Source: Metarhizium brunneum (taxonomy: Eukaryota > Ascomycota > Sordariomycetes > Hypocreales > Clavicipitaceae). From it: a DNA stretch of 64,000 nucleotides. Both the position numbers and the translations under genes were made by a program. This document shows, piece after piece, positions 1 through 10,686 of this stretch (its first letter is position 1; each line of letters starts with the position of its first letter). Under the pieces are notes generated by a model. The model was not told the DNA's origin and ran no database searches. It was given only the letters and a program-made list of their open reading frames with translations. The stretch covers positions 868,001-932,000 of the forward strand of contig NC_089426.1 in NCBI RefSeq assembly GCF_013426205.1, in the 5' to 3' direction.

Positions 1-344
1 TGCTTGCTGTAGGATCAGACGCGATGGACATGATAAGGATGGCATGGTGCAACAATAGACGTGGAACTTGCATGGCGTGAAGGATTGAGGGAATTACATT
101 GTGTATCTGGTGATGACATCGAATTACATCAGCTTGAGACGTTCCATTCGATATCCTACCACTCAAGCCCGTACCTTGGCGATATTCCATCAAGTGTGGT
201 TACACACGCAGTGGCGATGGTTGCAAAAGGAATATCTGTGTCTCGATATCACCAGCACAAACCCACTCGTGTTGCGTACCTTGTCTCACATTCCAATACG
301 GGCAGTGACTGAGTAATGTGCGGATTTTCATCAATCTCAAAATC

Positions 345-352
345 TATATATA
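345..352 (+). promoter_or_regulatory. TATA box of the HsbA-like gene
   Basis: An 8-base alternating TATATATA lies about 100 bases upstream of the ATG at 452. That spacing is normal for a strongly expressed fungal gene. No transcript evidence is available. Confidence 0.55.
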
Positions 353-451
353 CGGCCGTCGGCCCTCATGAGTCCTCGAAAATCAATCCAGACTCAACCC
401 CTTTGAAATATACTTTCTCACCATATACCACAATTTCAAACAACCGCAACA

Positions 452-997
452 ATGGTTTCGTTCAAAGTCATCCTGTCTTCTATTGCCCTTTCTTCGGCGG
501 TACTAGCAGTGCCGCAGACAAACTACACTGGCCTCTGCTACACCGACATCACCAACATCGACGATAACATCAAGGAGCTGACCGAAAAGGTTCAAGACTT
601 TAATGGCGGTCTCTTCTCGGCCGCGCAACAGATCCCGCTCGCTCTGGAAGCAACTGTGGCTACGGCCAGCGCAGGGCTGCACGCTGCCTTTCTCGATAGT
701 CCTCTCCTGGTCGATGATTTGCTGCGTCTTGCTGACCATGTGAATAAGACGCTGGCGGTGGACAGTCCCCTCGCTATGCAGGCTTTGGTTTCAAAGGAGT
801 CGGTGTACGAGCAGATTGGGTTGAAGGGCCCCATTCATCTGTGGTTGAAGGCGTACCTGATTCTATTTCAGCAATTTGCGAAGAACATTCTCGATCGCGT
901 GCCTGCTGGCGCTCCAAACGACCGGTCCGAGGTTTTAAACAGTGATTTGCAGATCATTATGGATGCGGTGCGGAAGGCCATGAAGGTATATGAATAG
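452..997 (+). CDS. HsbA-like hydrophobic surface-binding protein, secreted
   Basis: The intronless ORF encodes 181 residues. It starts with a clear signal peptide (about residues 1-19, hydrophobic core then AVLAVP). The mature part is almost wholly helical, with evenly spaced leucine and alanine heptads and an N-terminal segment of the type 'DITNIDDNIKELTEKVQ'. That architecture matches the HsbA / cell wall galactomannoprotein family (about 170-190 residues), founded by an Aspergillus oryzae protein that binds hydrophobic surfaces and recruits a polyesterase. Insect-pathogenic fungi use relatives on the lipid-coated cuticle. The start was chosen because AACAATGG gives a good context and the signal peptide begins there. 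A TATA box lies about 100 bases upstream. The nearest neighbour is a secreted subtilisin, consistent with a surface-attack role (inference). The family call is from fold-like pattern and length, not alignment. Confidence 0.72.
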   Translation: MVSFKVILSSIALSSAVLAVPQTNYTGLCYTDITNIDDNIKELTEKVQDFNGGLFSAAQQIPLALEATVATASAGLHAAFLDSPLLVDDLLRLADHVNKTLAVDSPLAMQALVSKESVYEQIGLKGPIHLWLKAYLILFQQFAKNILDRVPAGAPNDRSEVLNSDLQIIMDAVRKAMKVYE

Positions 998-2806
998 GGG
1001 GTGGTTGAGATTTGGCAGCGGGGGACGCTGAATCCTACAGAACTAGAGGACGAGACATTACAGGCTCGAGTAGCTGGGTATATTTTTCTATTTTCTGCTT
1101 TTTTTATTTGTAAAATCACAAAAAAAATCCGAGTATACAAGATGTAGATACGTATTTAGAATATGATTTAGATTTGTTATTACATTACGTATTTAGGATG
1201 TGACTCCGTATAGATGACCACTTTGGCGGTTTATTTTGGTACAAACTCAGAATGTTATTGAGAACAGGAAGGGAAGGATGTCTTTTATTTTACCGCAGGC
1301 CGTACAGGTCAGATGGACAGGGATGTTGAGCAACCTGCTCTGTCAAACAGGCATCAAGGTAGGATATCGAAAGAGCGATTATTGCCTGCGCCGGGCACCC
1401 CACAAAAAAGCTGGAGTATAAGACCAGCCAAAAAGAGCCAAAAGTCAATGTTTCTCAAGGCATCCACCCCCATTGCTTGTCATGATTGGTGGTGCGGAGG
1501 GTGAGTACGAAAGGAGACACACTCCCGAAGCCAGAAGCTCCGTAGTAACCATGCAAATATGCAAACACTAGCAAGGCGAAGAAGGTGTGGGTGCGCGTTC
1601 CGGTAGACATGTTGGAAGAGAGTGCTGCAATGCCAAGCGGAAGACTACCTAGCGCCACAGTACTAACATTGAACCCAAGGGAAAAACAGAGAGGCCTGCA
1701 CAAGGACCAAGGATCGGTTTAAGAAAAGAGGAAATTTCTTGCTCATGATAAAGACGAATTATTTGCTATAAAAAAAGTAATAAATATACATAGTACTAAG
1801 ATACCGTCCCTCGCTCTTTCTTAAGTCGGATGGAGTGGCTTTTGTAATTGGTCATGTCATGTGGCTTGTTGTTGTATAAACCAGAGACCTCTTTCCTCTT
1901 TTGGTCTAAACGCCAAGTTCCAACACGAACAGATTGGCGCACCATTTGGCAACAGATTTGGCAAAGCGCACTCTCTGCCAATTCCGCACGAGCTCGAAAA
2001 GGCAGTTGTCGACAGTGGCTACTAGCTAATCAAGTAGAAAGTTTTGGTTTACAGCGACAGGTGTACGTAGCCATTTCTTTCGCCATCGGTCGTTGAAATT
2101 AGTCTGATAACCTTACATGTAGTCAACTCTCAGTTTGTTGCTGCTTGGGGACCTGCCTTTTGCAGGCTAGCCAACACCTACTGCATCGGGAAATCCGAGA
2201 GATCAACAGCTACCTCTTTGAGTAGGCCAACGAGTCTTGGTACACCCTGAACAGGGAGCAGCGAGACTAGCAGCGGTGGATTGAACTCGCTAAACAAGTG
2301 CACCGGTCCTTTATTCTATGTGCCAATCGGGGATTGGAGCCCTCGTCTGCAGTATTCGCCGTCGTTGGGGGTTGAGCAACATCCTAGCTCATCGGGTTGA
2401 ATTAAAGTTATTACAACCTTAATAGTCTCAGCGACAAGAATACTGCCATGATCCGGTCATGTCGACCCCCCGCTACTCCGTACGTCCGATGGCAGCATCA
2501 ACAAATATATGCGGTAAGACGCCCCAGCGCAACCGTGTGTAGTGTTAATTGTCTCGGTATTGGCCGATATTGGCCGATATTGAGACTGCGCCGCCCTCAG
2601 CAGGCCCAGAAGAGGCAGGAGCCGGTGCTTGAGGCACGCTTCGAAAGCTGGACGGTCTATTTCGTCAGAAATGATAAGAACCTAAATGGACTCTGCCGTG
2701 CGAAAGACCCGTGCCAAGGGTCTGTTTGTTGGAATACCTGCCTTATTCGGTTTTATATTCAAATCGACATGGAGGCCAAGGTCGCTGTCTCCCAGCTCAC
2801 ACGGGC
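998..2806. other. Intergenic stretch, no gene recognised
   Basis: No open frame here has coding character. The stretch holds AT-rich runs near 1080-1200, an ACTCCGTA motif at 1203-1210, a TACTCCGTAC motif at 2474-2483 and a short direct duplication of a 10-base unit (GGCCGATATT) at about 2560-2583. Confidence 0.5.
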
Positions 2807-2813
2807 TATAAAG
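2807..2813 (+). promoter_or_regulatory. TATA box of the subtilisin gene
   Basis: TATAAAG lies about 105 bases before the ATG at 2912, the usual distance for a fungal TATA promoter. Confidence 0.55.
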
Positions 2814-2911
2814 ACTGATGTCGTTCTTTGCGAAATATCGTCAGTCTTGCTACTCCATCAGCAAAATCGCCTTCATACTTATTTAGTCAGCTATTTTCTG
2901 GCATTGGAATC

Positions 2912-4193
2912 ATGTTGTTCAAGTCCATTATTGCCGCTGTGTCGGCCTTTGACAGCCTGTCTGCTGCCGCTCCTGCAAATATCCGCGCCTCCAATGTTAT
3001 TGAAGGAAGCTACATCGTCAAGCTCAAGGACAATGTCGCTACCGACAAGCACCTTTCATGGGTCAGCGGTATTCACGCCAGGCGCAACGTCAATAACGAC
3101 GTTGCTGGCGTCGAGCGCGAGTATAACAGCCCAGCGTTTCATGGCTACGCCGGCCAGTTTGATCAGCAGACAATAGTCGAAATCGAGAGCAGTCCCGAGG
3201 TATGTTAGCAGTCATGTATCCATGCAAGTCGCAGCGAGTGCCAACTTCCGGATCCTATAGGTTGCCTACGTTGAGGCGGATCAAATCTGGACTCTTGAGG
3301 AGAGTATGGAAAAGAGAGACCTCACAACTCAGGAGTCCGCGCCCTGGGGCCTGGCAGCCGTCTCTCACCGCCAGCCAAATGCTACTGGATATATCTACGA
3401 CACTGCAGCTGGCCAAGGCACCTTTGGCTACGTTATGGACACCGGCATACGAGCGACGCATCGGGAGTTTCAGGGCCGGGCGTCAACCGGCTGGACCGGC
3501 TGGCCTGGTGACGACAGGGACATCTCTGGCCATGGAACTCACGTTGCCGGTACAGTTGGCGGCGTGACCTTCGGTGTCGCCAAGAAGGCCACTATCATTG
3601 CCGTCAAGGTTTTCCATGGCACAACAACATCCACCAGTATTATTATGGGTGGGTTCGACTGGGCTGTCAATGACATTGTTTCAAAGGGCCGTCAGGACAA
3701 GTCTGTTATCAACCAGTCGCTTGGTGGCCCATTCTCCAGGGCTTGGAACGACGCCATCGAGGCTGCCTTCACCCGGGGCGTTCTGAGCGTTATTGCTGCT
3801 GGCAACGCCCAGCGTGACGCCTCCGAAGTCTCGCCTGCTTCTGCACCTAATGCTGTTACCGTCGGTGCCGTGGACAGGAACTGGAGAATCGTCACGAACT
3901 GGCCATTGGGCCAAGGCTCCAACTACGGCCCGGTCCTGGATATTTTCGCCCCAGGCGACGGGATCGAATCAGCGGAACCAAACAGCGATTCCCAGACCGG
4001 GCTCCGGTCTGGCACCTCAATGGCCTCGCCCCATGTTGCCGGCCTGGCTCTCTACGCCATGTCTGTGGACGGCGTCCGAGGCGCCCAGGCTGTCACCGAC
4101 CATCTCATCAAGAACTCGGGCAAGGGTGTCGTTACAGGACCTCTGCGCGGTTCTCCTAATCGCTTTGCAAATAACGGCAATCCCAGCCAATAA
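2912..4193 (+). CDS. Secreted subtilisin-like serine protease (S8A, proteinase K/Pr1 type)
   Basis: The gene has two exons, 2912-3199 and 3261-4193. The 61-base intron starts GTATGT and ends TATAG, and splicing keeps phase 0, giving 406 residues. A signal peptide (about 1-17) is followed by an inhibitor-I9 propeptide ('GSYIVKLKD' through 'VAYVEADQ') and the catalytic domain. The triad is present: Asp156 in VMDTG, His187 in GHGTH and Ser349 in GTSMASPH, with the oxyanion-hole Asn278 in AAGN. No C-terminal extension follows, as in proteinase K and the cuticle-degrading Pr1 enzymes of entomopathogens. All core residues are intact, so an active secreted endopeptidase is expected. The nearby HsbA-like gene suggests a shared surface-degradation context (inference). 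The starts at 2828 and 3306 are rejected because they lack a signal peptide or propeptide. Confidence 0.93.
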
Positions 4194-5375
4194 GTCTATT
4201 CTGCCAAAGTGTCCCATATAGGTAGATGATGCTGTGCAAGTATCTGGAAACTGTTAAAACCAGAAGTGTGGCTCAAGTTACGAATCAAGATTACAAGATG
4301 ACATATTCAGCGCTCCAAAGTACATTGTTCCCCTATTCGATGGGTCTCTGCTCAGACGCATTTGTTAGTGGTCTGTTGATCAATGATGGAAATAACAGCG
4401 CCAACATTTTTCACTTTGAAGATTTATAGCATAGAAAGTTTCACCCACTCAATATAAAACTGAAGAATTTTCCTCCGCCAGATTTTGCCATGGTTACTCC
4501 CTATTTCGTGCTGTGCTTGTCAAGGATGGAGTCGAGACAGTATTCGTTTCCTTTTTTGAAGCTCCTCCGTAGACCAGCAAAAGGAGAACATGATGCTTGT
4601 TTCTGGTGCTTTGATGTCATGGCTCGGTACTATGTAGGGCAGTGGGCCTACGGCATTTCACGTTTTGGGGCCCTTAAAAATTAGATGTAGAGTAATATCT
4701 AAGCTGTTTTCCTATTCGGCTTTGAAAAGAGGCGTCTAACTATCCTTCCTGGATTATATATATTTGCGCCTCTGCTAGTGGGTGATTTAATAATTGGATT
4801 ATTAGGTTTTCTCGTAGCAAGGTTGGTGGTGCAGCTTCGAATAGAATTACCAGATTTGTCCTTGGTTTCTTTTATATTTATGCTATGCTCTAAAAGGAAT
4901 TTTACTATAGAGGCGTTGCCCCTTTCAACAACCCGGATAGCTTGATTGGTCCCTTAAGATTATAGCTTACAAGAATTTGCGCTAGTACCTAGAAGATAAT
5001 AGATAGTTACAGCTTAGTTTTTAATAATAATTTAATTTAAAACTTTTTTTTAATTTTTTTTATAAAAATATATAAAAATATATAAAAATATATAAAAATA
5101 TATAAAAATATAAATTATTTTTATTTTAATTTAATATAATTTAATATAACTTAATATTATTATATTTAAAATTAATATATACTTAATTAAAATTTTATAA
5201 AAGCACTAGCTAAAAAAATTTATATCGCTACTTTATTGCCTCGAAGTTGCCCTCAAAGTATTTCCCTATTTCACCTTTCACATACAAAATACCAGCACTT
5301 GAGTCCTAACCCACATTCCCCCCCGCACCAACTCAAGGCTGTAACCCGTCTCCGCGGGCACCTTCTTGTCCAAAC
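4194..5375. other. AT-rich intergenic stretch
   Basis: This gap grows steadily more AT-rich from about 4700 to 5220, with long A/T runs and a small tandem array. The composition is what RIP-degraded repeats look like in ascomycetes, but no transposon protein is readable. No gene is supported. Confidence 0.5.
5061..5110. repeat. 10-bp AT tandem repeat, five copies
   Basis: Five exact head-to-tail copies of TATAAAAATA fill 5061-5110, inside a longer region that is nearly pure A/T. Confidence 0.9.
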
Positions 5376-6629
5376 ATGATCGATTCAGGCGATAGATTCT
5401 ACGCCCCCAGCGGCGCCATTTACCCTGGCGGCCCAAGCACCTGGCATATCATCGACTGGGACCAACGGCGGCTCGTTTCAGTCACCATGAATGAGGAGCT
5501 TGAGTCGGAGGATCCTGCATTCGAACAGCTCATTAAGCATATTGACAGCCTTCCGCCAGACGTCTACGAAATTCACGTCTCTCCCGACGGCAACTTGATA
5601 TCCACATCTGCGGATCCAAAGGATGACGAGACACGCTGTGCTTACTATCCACCGCTCGATAGTGTCCAGCGCCCAGAAGGAGTTCAAGTCATCTCAAGAT
5701 CACATCTTCAAGAAATCGATAGACTGGGTCCAAATGTTGACCTTGTTACATGTCCACACTCTTCTGAACCTACTCAAAAAGTCAGTTCGCCCAAACCGCA
5801 TTTCTCTCCACCATCTAACTCAGATCTAGTTCGTCTTCAAATACTACTTCCTCCTTCAACACCAGTTATTTAACTGGCATGAAATGAGTTATGGATGCGT
5901 CTGCCCAAGCATCCAAATATTGTCCCTTTCCATAGCATAGTCGTGGATGAACTTGAAGGGCGTTTCGTTGGTTTTACGAGCGTCTACATCCCCGGAGGTA
6001 CCTTGGAAGAGAACAATACCCGCACATTTAAGCTCAAATGGCTTCACCAGCTTATCAACGTGATTGATGGATTAAACCTAAATCTCGGTATTTCTCATCA
6101 GGATATCGCGCCGCGGAACCTCCTCATACACGAGCCAACAGATTCCCTGATGCTTTTCGATTTCGATTTCTCCGCGCGCATCGGAAGGACGGGATACTCG
6201 GAGGCGCGGAATGATGTAAAGGGAACTTTGTTCACCATGTACGAGATAATCACTCGCAATGATAATCTCCGTGCCATCAGACACGAGGACCAAGACGTGT
6301 CCCTTATTGAGCACAAGGAATGGGTGAGGCATCCTGATGTTCAGCTAGACCGCCCCGTCTCGGAATTTCGTTGCGTCCTTGAGGAATGGTGTGAGAGGCG
6401 GCGAGCCGGGAAGCAAATTACTTTAAACACAGAGGCCCCCAATTTCTTGGACTGGCCGCCGTTTCCCGATCCACCGCTTTCAGAAGTCCAAGTCCACTAC
6501 GTAGGCGGAACTGTCAAGGAGATGAAAAAGTTGTATGATTGGAAAAGGACCGATTTGCAAAAACAAGGAAAGACGATACTAAAGTGGCAGCGCCCTCCTC
6601 AAAGGGCTAAGCAGGGACAGGTGCAATAG
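5376..6629 (+). pseudogene. Protein kinase-like gene with a one-base frameshift
   Basis: Two open segments belong to one gene. The first exon, 5376-5780 (135 codons), is followed by a 49-base GTCAGT...CTAG intron (5781-5829). The second exon opens FVFKYYF and runs into WHEMS. One base is then missing near 5889: the continuing frame reads LWMRLPKHPN and stays open to 6629. The downstream part carries a kinase catalytic loop (HQDIAPRN, 6091-6114) and a metal-binding motif read as DFD rather than DFG ('FDFDFSARIG'). The fold matches the small, divergent kinase-like (choline/Rio-type) proteins that are multiplied in many Hypocreales; the substrate is unknown. No GT-AG intron can repair the frame, because both upstream frames meet stops at 5871-5888. 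The gene is either recently broken or carries a sequencing error in a short T run. Confidence 0.7.
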
Positions 6630-7936
6630 CCCTGTTAAAAGGCTGGCTGCAGTTGTATGGATTTGGATGGATGGCTCCGCCGAGGTTTCACAGAAGCACG
6701 CTACATATATTGACATCGCATTCAAATTCAACGTTGACGTAGATATAAACTCCATCCCTTGACCCTGCCGCCTTTCGCAACTAGGTTTCGACATGATTTG
6801 TACAAGGACTGGTTTTTTGTGAGCCGTGGAAAGTGCATCTTGGCCCGCGATATCTCAGACTGTATATACTCTCGACATGCGCAGGGAGGAAGTCACCTTT
6901 GTTGAACACCCTCTACCCACATACAATTACATGTACACCTACCACCATGACATCGTAGTATCACGGAACGTAATGGTCAAGCCGTGCAAGTCTCCGCTGG
7001 CTGGAATGGAGTACGCCTAATCGGCGCTCTATTTTATGTGCCGAGAAAGCTGTATGCATGAGTACTAACCGAATAGCGTTGAGGGAAACGACAACCTTGC
7101 CGCCAATGCTGCTGAGCCATGGGAAGCAAACCCCGTTATTGACGGCAGCGATATCTTCTTCGGAGAGGCTACTAGGGTATCTTTGGCAAATATAGTCGCA
7201 GACACAGCTGTAAAAGAGATACCATCTATAAGTGCATCGTTTAGGGCCATCAGAATTTAGAACTGTATTATCAATTGTGGACAAGATCTGGTATCGAGTA
7301 CTATCCGTTTGAGCATTGGAAAGTGTTTTTGAGGGGTGGGAGAGGGGAGATGAGTTGAAGAACGGTAAGTGAAGAATCAACGCTGCTCATAAGTTGCAGT
7401 GGGAGGCAGTAAATATTTGCCTGTCTAAGGAAAAATAACAACGACCTACACTGACGGTGGTCCTTTTTGGTAGTACAGCTAGTTGTCTACTCCGTACGAC
7501 ATCGGGTAGGCAAATCCTGCTTATTCTACGTAGTTGGAACATACATAGTCAATGCGACCTTCAAGAACAACTCGGATATTGAAATTAGACCCATCTATTT
7601 GAGTATAATACCTACCTAGAGGTAGGTACATATCACTACGGAGCCGGCTCAAGAACAAGGCGAACCAGATAGTATCGCGTTCGCGTCAGCCCGGCACCTC
7701 TATAGATGGTACCCGCACCTCAAACAAGTTCGATCAGTAGAATGATGTAATAATTTTCCTATTTCAGTCTGTAAAATAGGCTACGCAAAGTAAATCAAAC
7801 ATCCCGTAGTAGTCTATTACACGACTGCGACTCAACAAAACCCCAATGACTGACTGCACTTCCACCAAGAGCCCATTACACGAGAGTTCCAGTAAGAATA
7901 CTACTAGCCATACTCATCAGAACTTGTTGTACTTCC
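6630..7936. other. Intergenic stretch with a doubtful minus-strand coding remnant
   Basis: The only candidate is a minus-strand frame at 6961-7380. Its middle part (around 7080-7210) is cysteine-bearing ('CVCDYICQRYPSS', 'NNGVCFPW') and ends near a possible GTTAGT...TTAG intron. It has no signal peptide and no convincing start, so I do not call it a gene. A 20-base palindrome at 7609-7628 and a TACTCCGTAC motif at 7488-7497 also lie here. Confidence 0.35.
7609..7628. repeat. 20-bp palindrome
   Basis: TACCTACCT and its exact complement AGGTAGGTA flank a 2-base centre. The sequence is short, perfect and isolated; its role is unknown. Confidence 0.8.
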
Positions 7937-9000
7937 TCAGTTGTGTTTATGGGGCTCCTCAAAAACACTTCCAAGTTTATCAATGTCACCCCCCGACCTC
8001 CCCCAAAATCCGACAAATACACCATTCCCCGTGTCTTGGTCGTGAGGTATCCCTCCAGATCCTCCAACCCTCCAGGGAGGAGCCGTTGTGGATTCGTAAT
8101 AAATGGAGTCTACCCAGTCTCCTGAACAAATACGCATCTTTGTGATGCGTTCAGATCTCTGAAATGTTGTAATGTGGCTATCCCCTTTGGGATGACCATA
8201 TAGTCGGCTTTGACCAGTGCTCCAGATGAGCTCGATGGCTTTGACTACTTCATCACCATGACCAGTTTTATGCGTCCATACTTGCATTGACGAAATGTAG
8301 ACGTGGTTTTCGGGATGTATTGCCTTGAATTCGTTACCGCCATCATGGCCGGTAGGGGGGTTCCAAATAAGCTCTCGCTTGACCTCGCCAATGGCGTCTC
8401 GCCTCATCGTTTTAGGGTATGCTGGTACAATAGTCATGATATATCTTGGGAAAATCATTAATGGATGCTGGAAGTGCGATTGTCGTCGTGAAGGCGACAG
8501 CGATCCATTATATATGCGGATGCCAGGCAATGGTTTGCCATCAGGCTACAACTGCCGTACAAGATGGTGGATCAAATCCGCAACACCGAAATATGTGTGG
8601 CGTGCTATCAAGCTCTGTTCTAGGCTGCTGATGCAGCCGGGTTGCCCATGCCGAGCTGAGATTCAGAGACACATGTCGCAGTCAGAAGGCTTCCCGCCAC
8701 TGTTCAGCCAGCCAAAGTCGCTCGAGTTTTCCCCTTTGCATATATGGCACTCATGTAATTGAAATCTTTCATGTCGCCTTCAAGTTCCCAATAATCCATT
8801 ATTGCTCCGTGCCACTGTCCGTGGTAGTATTCCGTATACATTTGGTTGATGCGACGCGAATGTCCTTGACACGTTGCCGTGTGATGATAAAGAAAGGAGT
8901 TGCCCTAGCACCATCCAGTAAAGATAATTTTTGTGCTAATTTCCGTTGTCTGCATGTCTTGACTTTTCTCCAGACAAGGAAGGCCCTATGGCCGTTGTGG
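7937..9000 (-). pseudogene. Jacalin-like lectin domain with a decayed 5' part
   Basis: The open part, 7937-8530 (197 codons from its first Met), ends in what reads as a complete jacalin-type beta-prism domain, from about 8368 down to 7950. Markers include 'HDGGNEF' near its start, 'ITKMRICSGDWVDSIYYE', a GGSGG turn, and the closing 'FWGRSGGDIDKLG' strand. Jacalin folds bind mannose or galactose glycans. Upstream on the same strand, up to about 9000, protein-like stretches can be read ('NSFLYHH', 'INQMYTEYYHGQWHGAIMDY', 'SDFGWLNSGGKPSDCDMC'), but they fall in different frames and are separated by stops. A larger protein with a C-terminal jacalin domain has therefore probably decayed here. Whether the domain alone is still expressed cannot be told. 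The family of the 5' part is not recognised. Confidence 0.55.
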
Positions 9001-10023
9001 TCTCGGTAATGATATTAGAGACATGGGAGTGCCAGACCGGTCTGGGGATTGTCTCACCGAATATAAGGATTCTTCATATGAACAATCGGATCAACGCACA
9101 CGTCACTTATGCAATAAATTCAAGTTTCTTGGCTTAAACGAAAGACAGAACTGTATACGTCCAGCTCTATGCACACTCACTGTAACGGTCCCAGCTGAGT
9201 ATATTGACAATTAGCTAGGCGACTACTACGAGTATCCAAAGCTGAAGAAGAAAGAGAAGAAAGGACAAGAAAAGGAGAGCTCGCCGCTGCTAATCTCGCT
9301 TGTTGGCAGCTTGCCGATAGAGGCGAGGGCGTAGGCGAGCCATTCTCGGGCCTAGCCCGTCACAAGTTCACAACTACTCAGAGTACTGGCCAAGACAACG
9401 CCTTGACTCGGGGCGGAGAGGCAGATCACACGCTGTCCTTGGAATCGGAAGGACAAGCGGGGAGCGCTCTGCCGGTCAGACATTGCAACCCAGTATTCGA
9501 CGAAAGAAAAGCCAGTGGGAAGTTGTCAGCAGTGGTGGCGAGGCGCCAGAAACCATGCCTTTGGCCGAAAGTGAAACTTCGCCAATTAAAAACGGTCCCG
9601 GCACGAGTACATACTTCCCCGTCATTTTTCCCACCCCTCCTCGTCTTCTACTGCTGATCTGGATGTGGTCCTGATGCCGATCCATAAACCTGTAAACAAG
9701 CGGCGCAGTGACGGCGCTCGAGGTAGGGAGTCTAGGGACCGAGTTTAGATCGCGAGGGTAGGTTATCAGGCGGATTCATCCCTGTTACTTGCCCAGAGCC
9801 CATGGCGACAATTGCCTCGAACCTGGTATGACCCATGCGGAGATGCCAAAGTTCAACCAATCCATAGTTGCCTGATCAAACTCATGAGCCATCGTGAATG
9901 TTGTCATTCACGTGATAATGCATGTGATGGGAGGCTGACTTGCCCGCAAATCCAGTGTCCGGGCTCCCTGTCCTCCAACCGAGTTCATCCATTCGCGGCA
10001 GCTTCTCATCTCTTTGAGCGGTA
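9001..10023. other. Intergenic stretch, no gene recognised
   Basis: Only short overlapping frames occur. A purine-rich run lies at about 9240-9290. Nothing else stands out. Confidence 0.45.
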
Positions 10024-10686
10024 ATGAAGACCCCATCTCCCAATGCAAAGCGTGGCTTTGACAAATTTTTTGCGTCTACTGAGGGGCATGAAGACCTCTG
10101 TCAAAGGCTAGACGCCGCAATAAGGCAACAACAAGAGGCCACTCCAGAGCCTTCCTCGGACCACGAATCTCTCGAGGAGGATCATAGGTGGCAGTGTACT
10201 ATCCTACATGAGCACTTCGGATCGTCCGATATTGATAAAATGCGGAATGCCATCTGGCAACCTGACTACTGGAAGATTGAATGCCAGCACTACGCGAACG
10301 TACTCAATCAGTTCCTCCTTCGCGACACAGACGGCACGGCCACAGCTCAACGATGGCGAACAGCTGCCTCAATGTACAAAGATCTTCTCCGGCTTAACGG
10401 GTTGTCTATAGACGATATAAGGCTCATTCGACACTCGATAGAGAGCCAAAAGTATTGGGAGAAGGAAAAAGACGTTCTCCAGCAGCAAGTTGCCCTTCGA
10501 GAACACGAAATGCACGAGGCCGCTTGTGCAAGGAAGAAGGATATTCAGCGGCAACGTCGGGAGCGAGTACGACGACGCCTTCGGGCAATAGAAGAAGAAG
10601 AAACGTCGCCGCCTCCGAACCCAAAACAAGCGTTGCGACTCGACAGCATCGCTACCAGAACAAGATTACGATCACGATCAATTTGA
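10024..10686 (+). CDS. Hypothetical protein with a basic coiled-coil C-terminus
   Basis: An intronless frame of 220 residues, not recognised. The N-terminal two thirds is mixed charged and helical, with many Trp, Tyr and His residues (for example 'WQPDYWKIECQHYANVLNQF'). Residues about 140-195 form a highly charged helix rich in Glu, Arg and Gln, likely a coiled coil. The extreme C-terminus is Arg/Ser-rich ('RTRLRSRSI'). There is no signal peptide or membrane segment. Composition and length favour a real gene, and a nuclear or nucleic-acid-associated role is possible from the basic tail, but this is speculation. It stands alone between long gaps. Confidence 0.5.
   Translation: MKTPSPNAKRGFDKFFASTEGHEDLCQRLDAAIRQQQEATPEPSSDHESLEEDHRWQCTILHEHFGSSDIDKMRNAIWQPDYWKIECQHYANVLNQFLLRDTDGTATAQRWRTAASMYKDLLRLNGLSIDDIRLIRHSIESQKYWEKEKDVLQQQVALREHEMHEAACARKKDIQRQRRERVRRRLRAIEEEETSPPPNPKQALRLDSIATRTRLRSRSI

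Noticed and set aside
2448..3176. 242-codon frame over the subtilisin promoter and exon 1
   Set aside because: It runs in the wrong frame through the signal peptide and propeptide of the protease.
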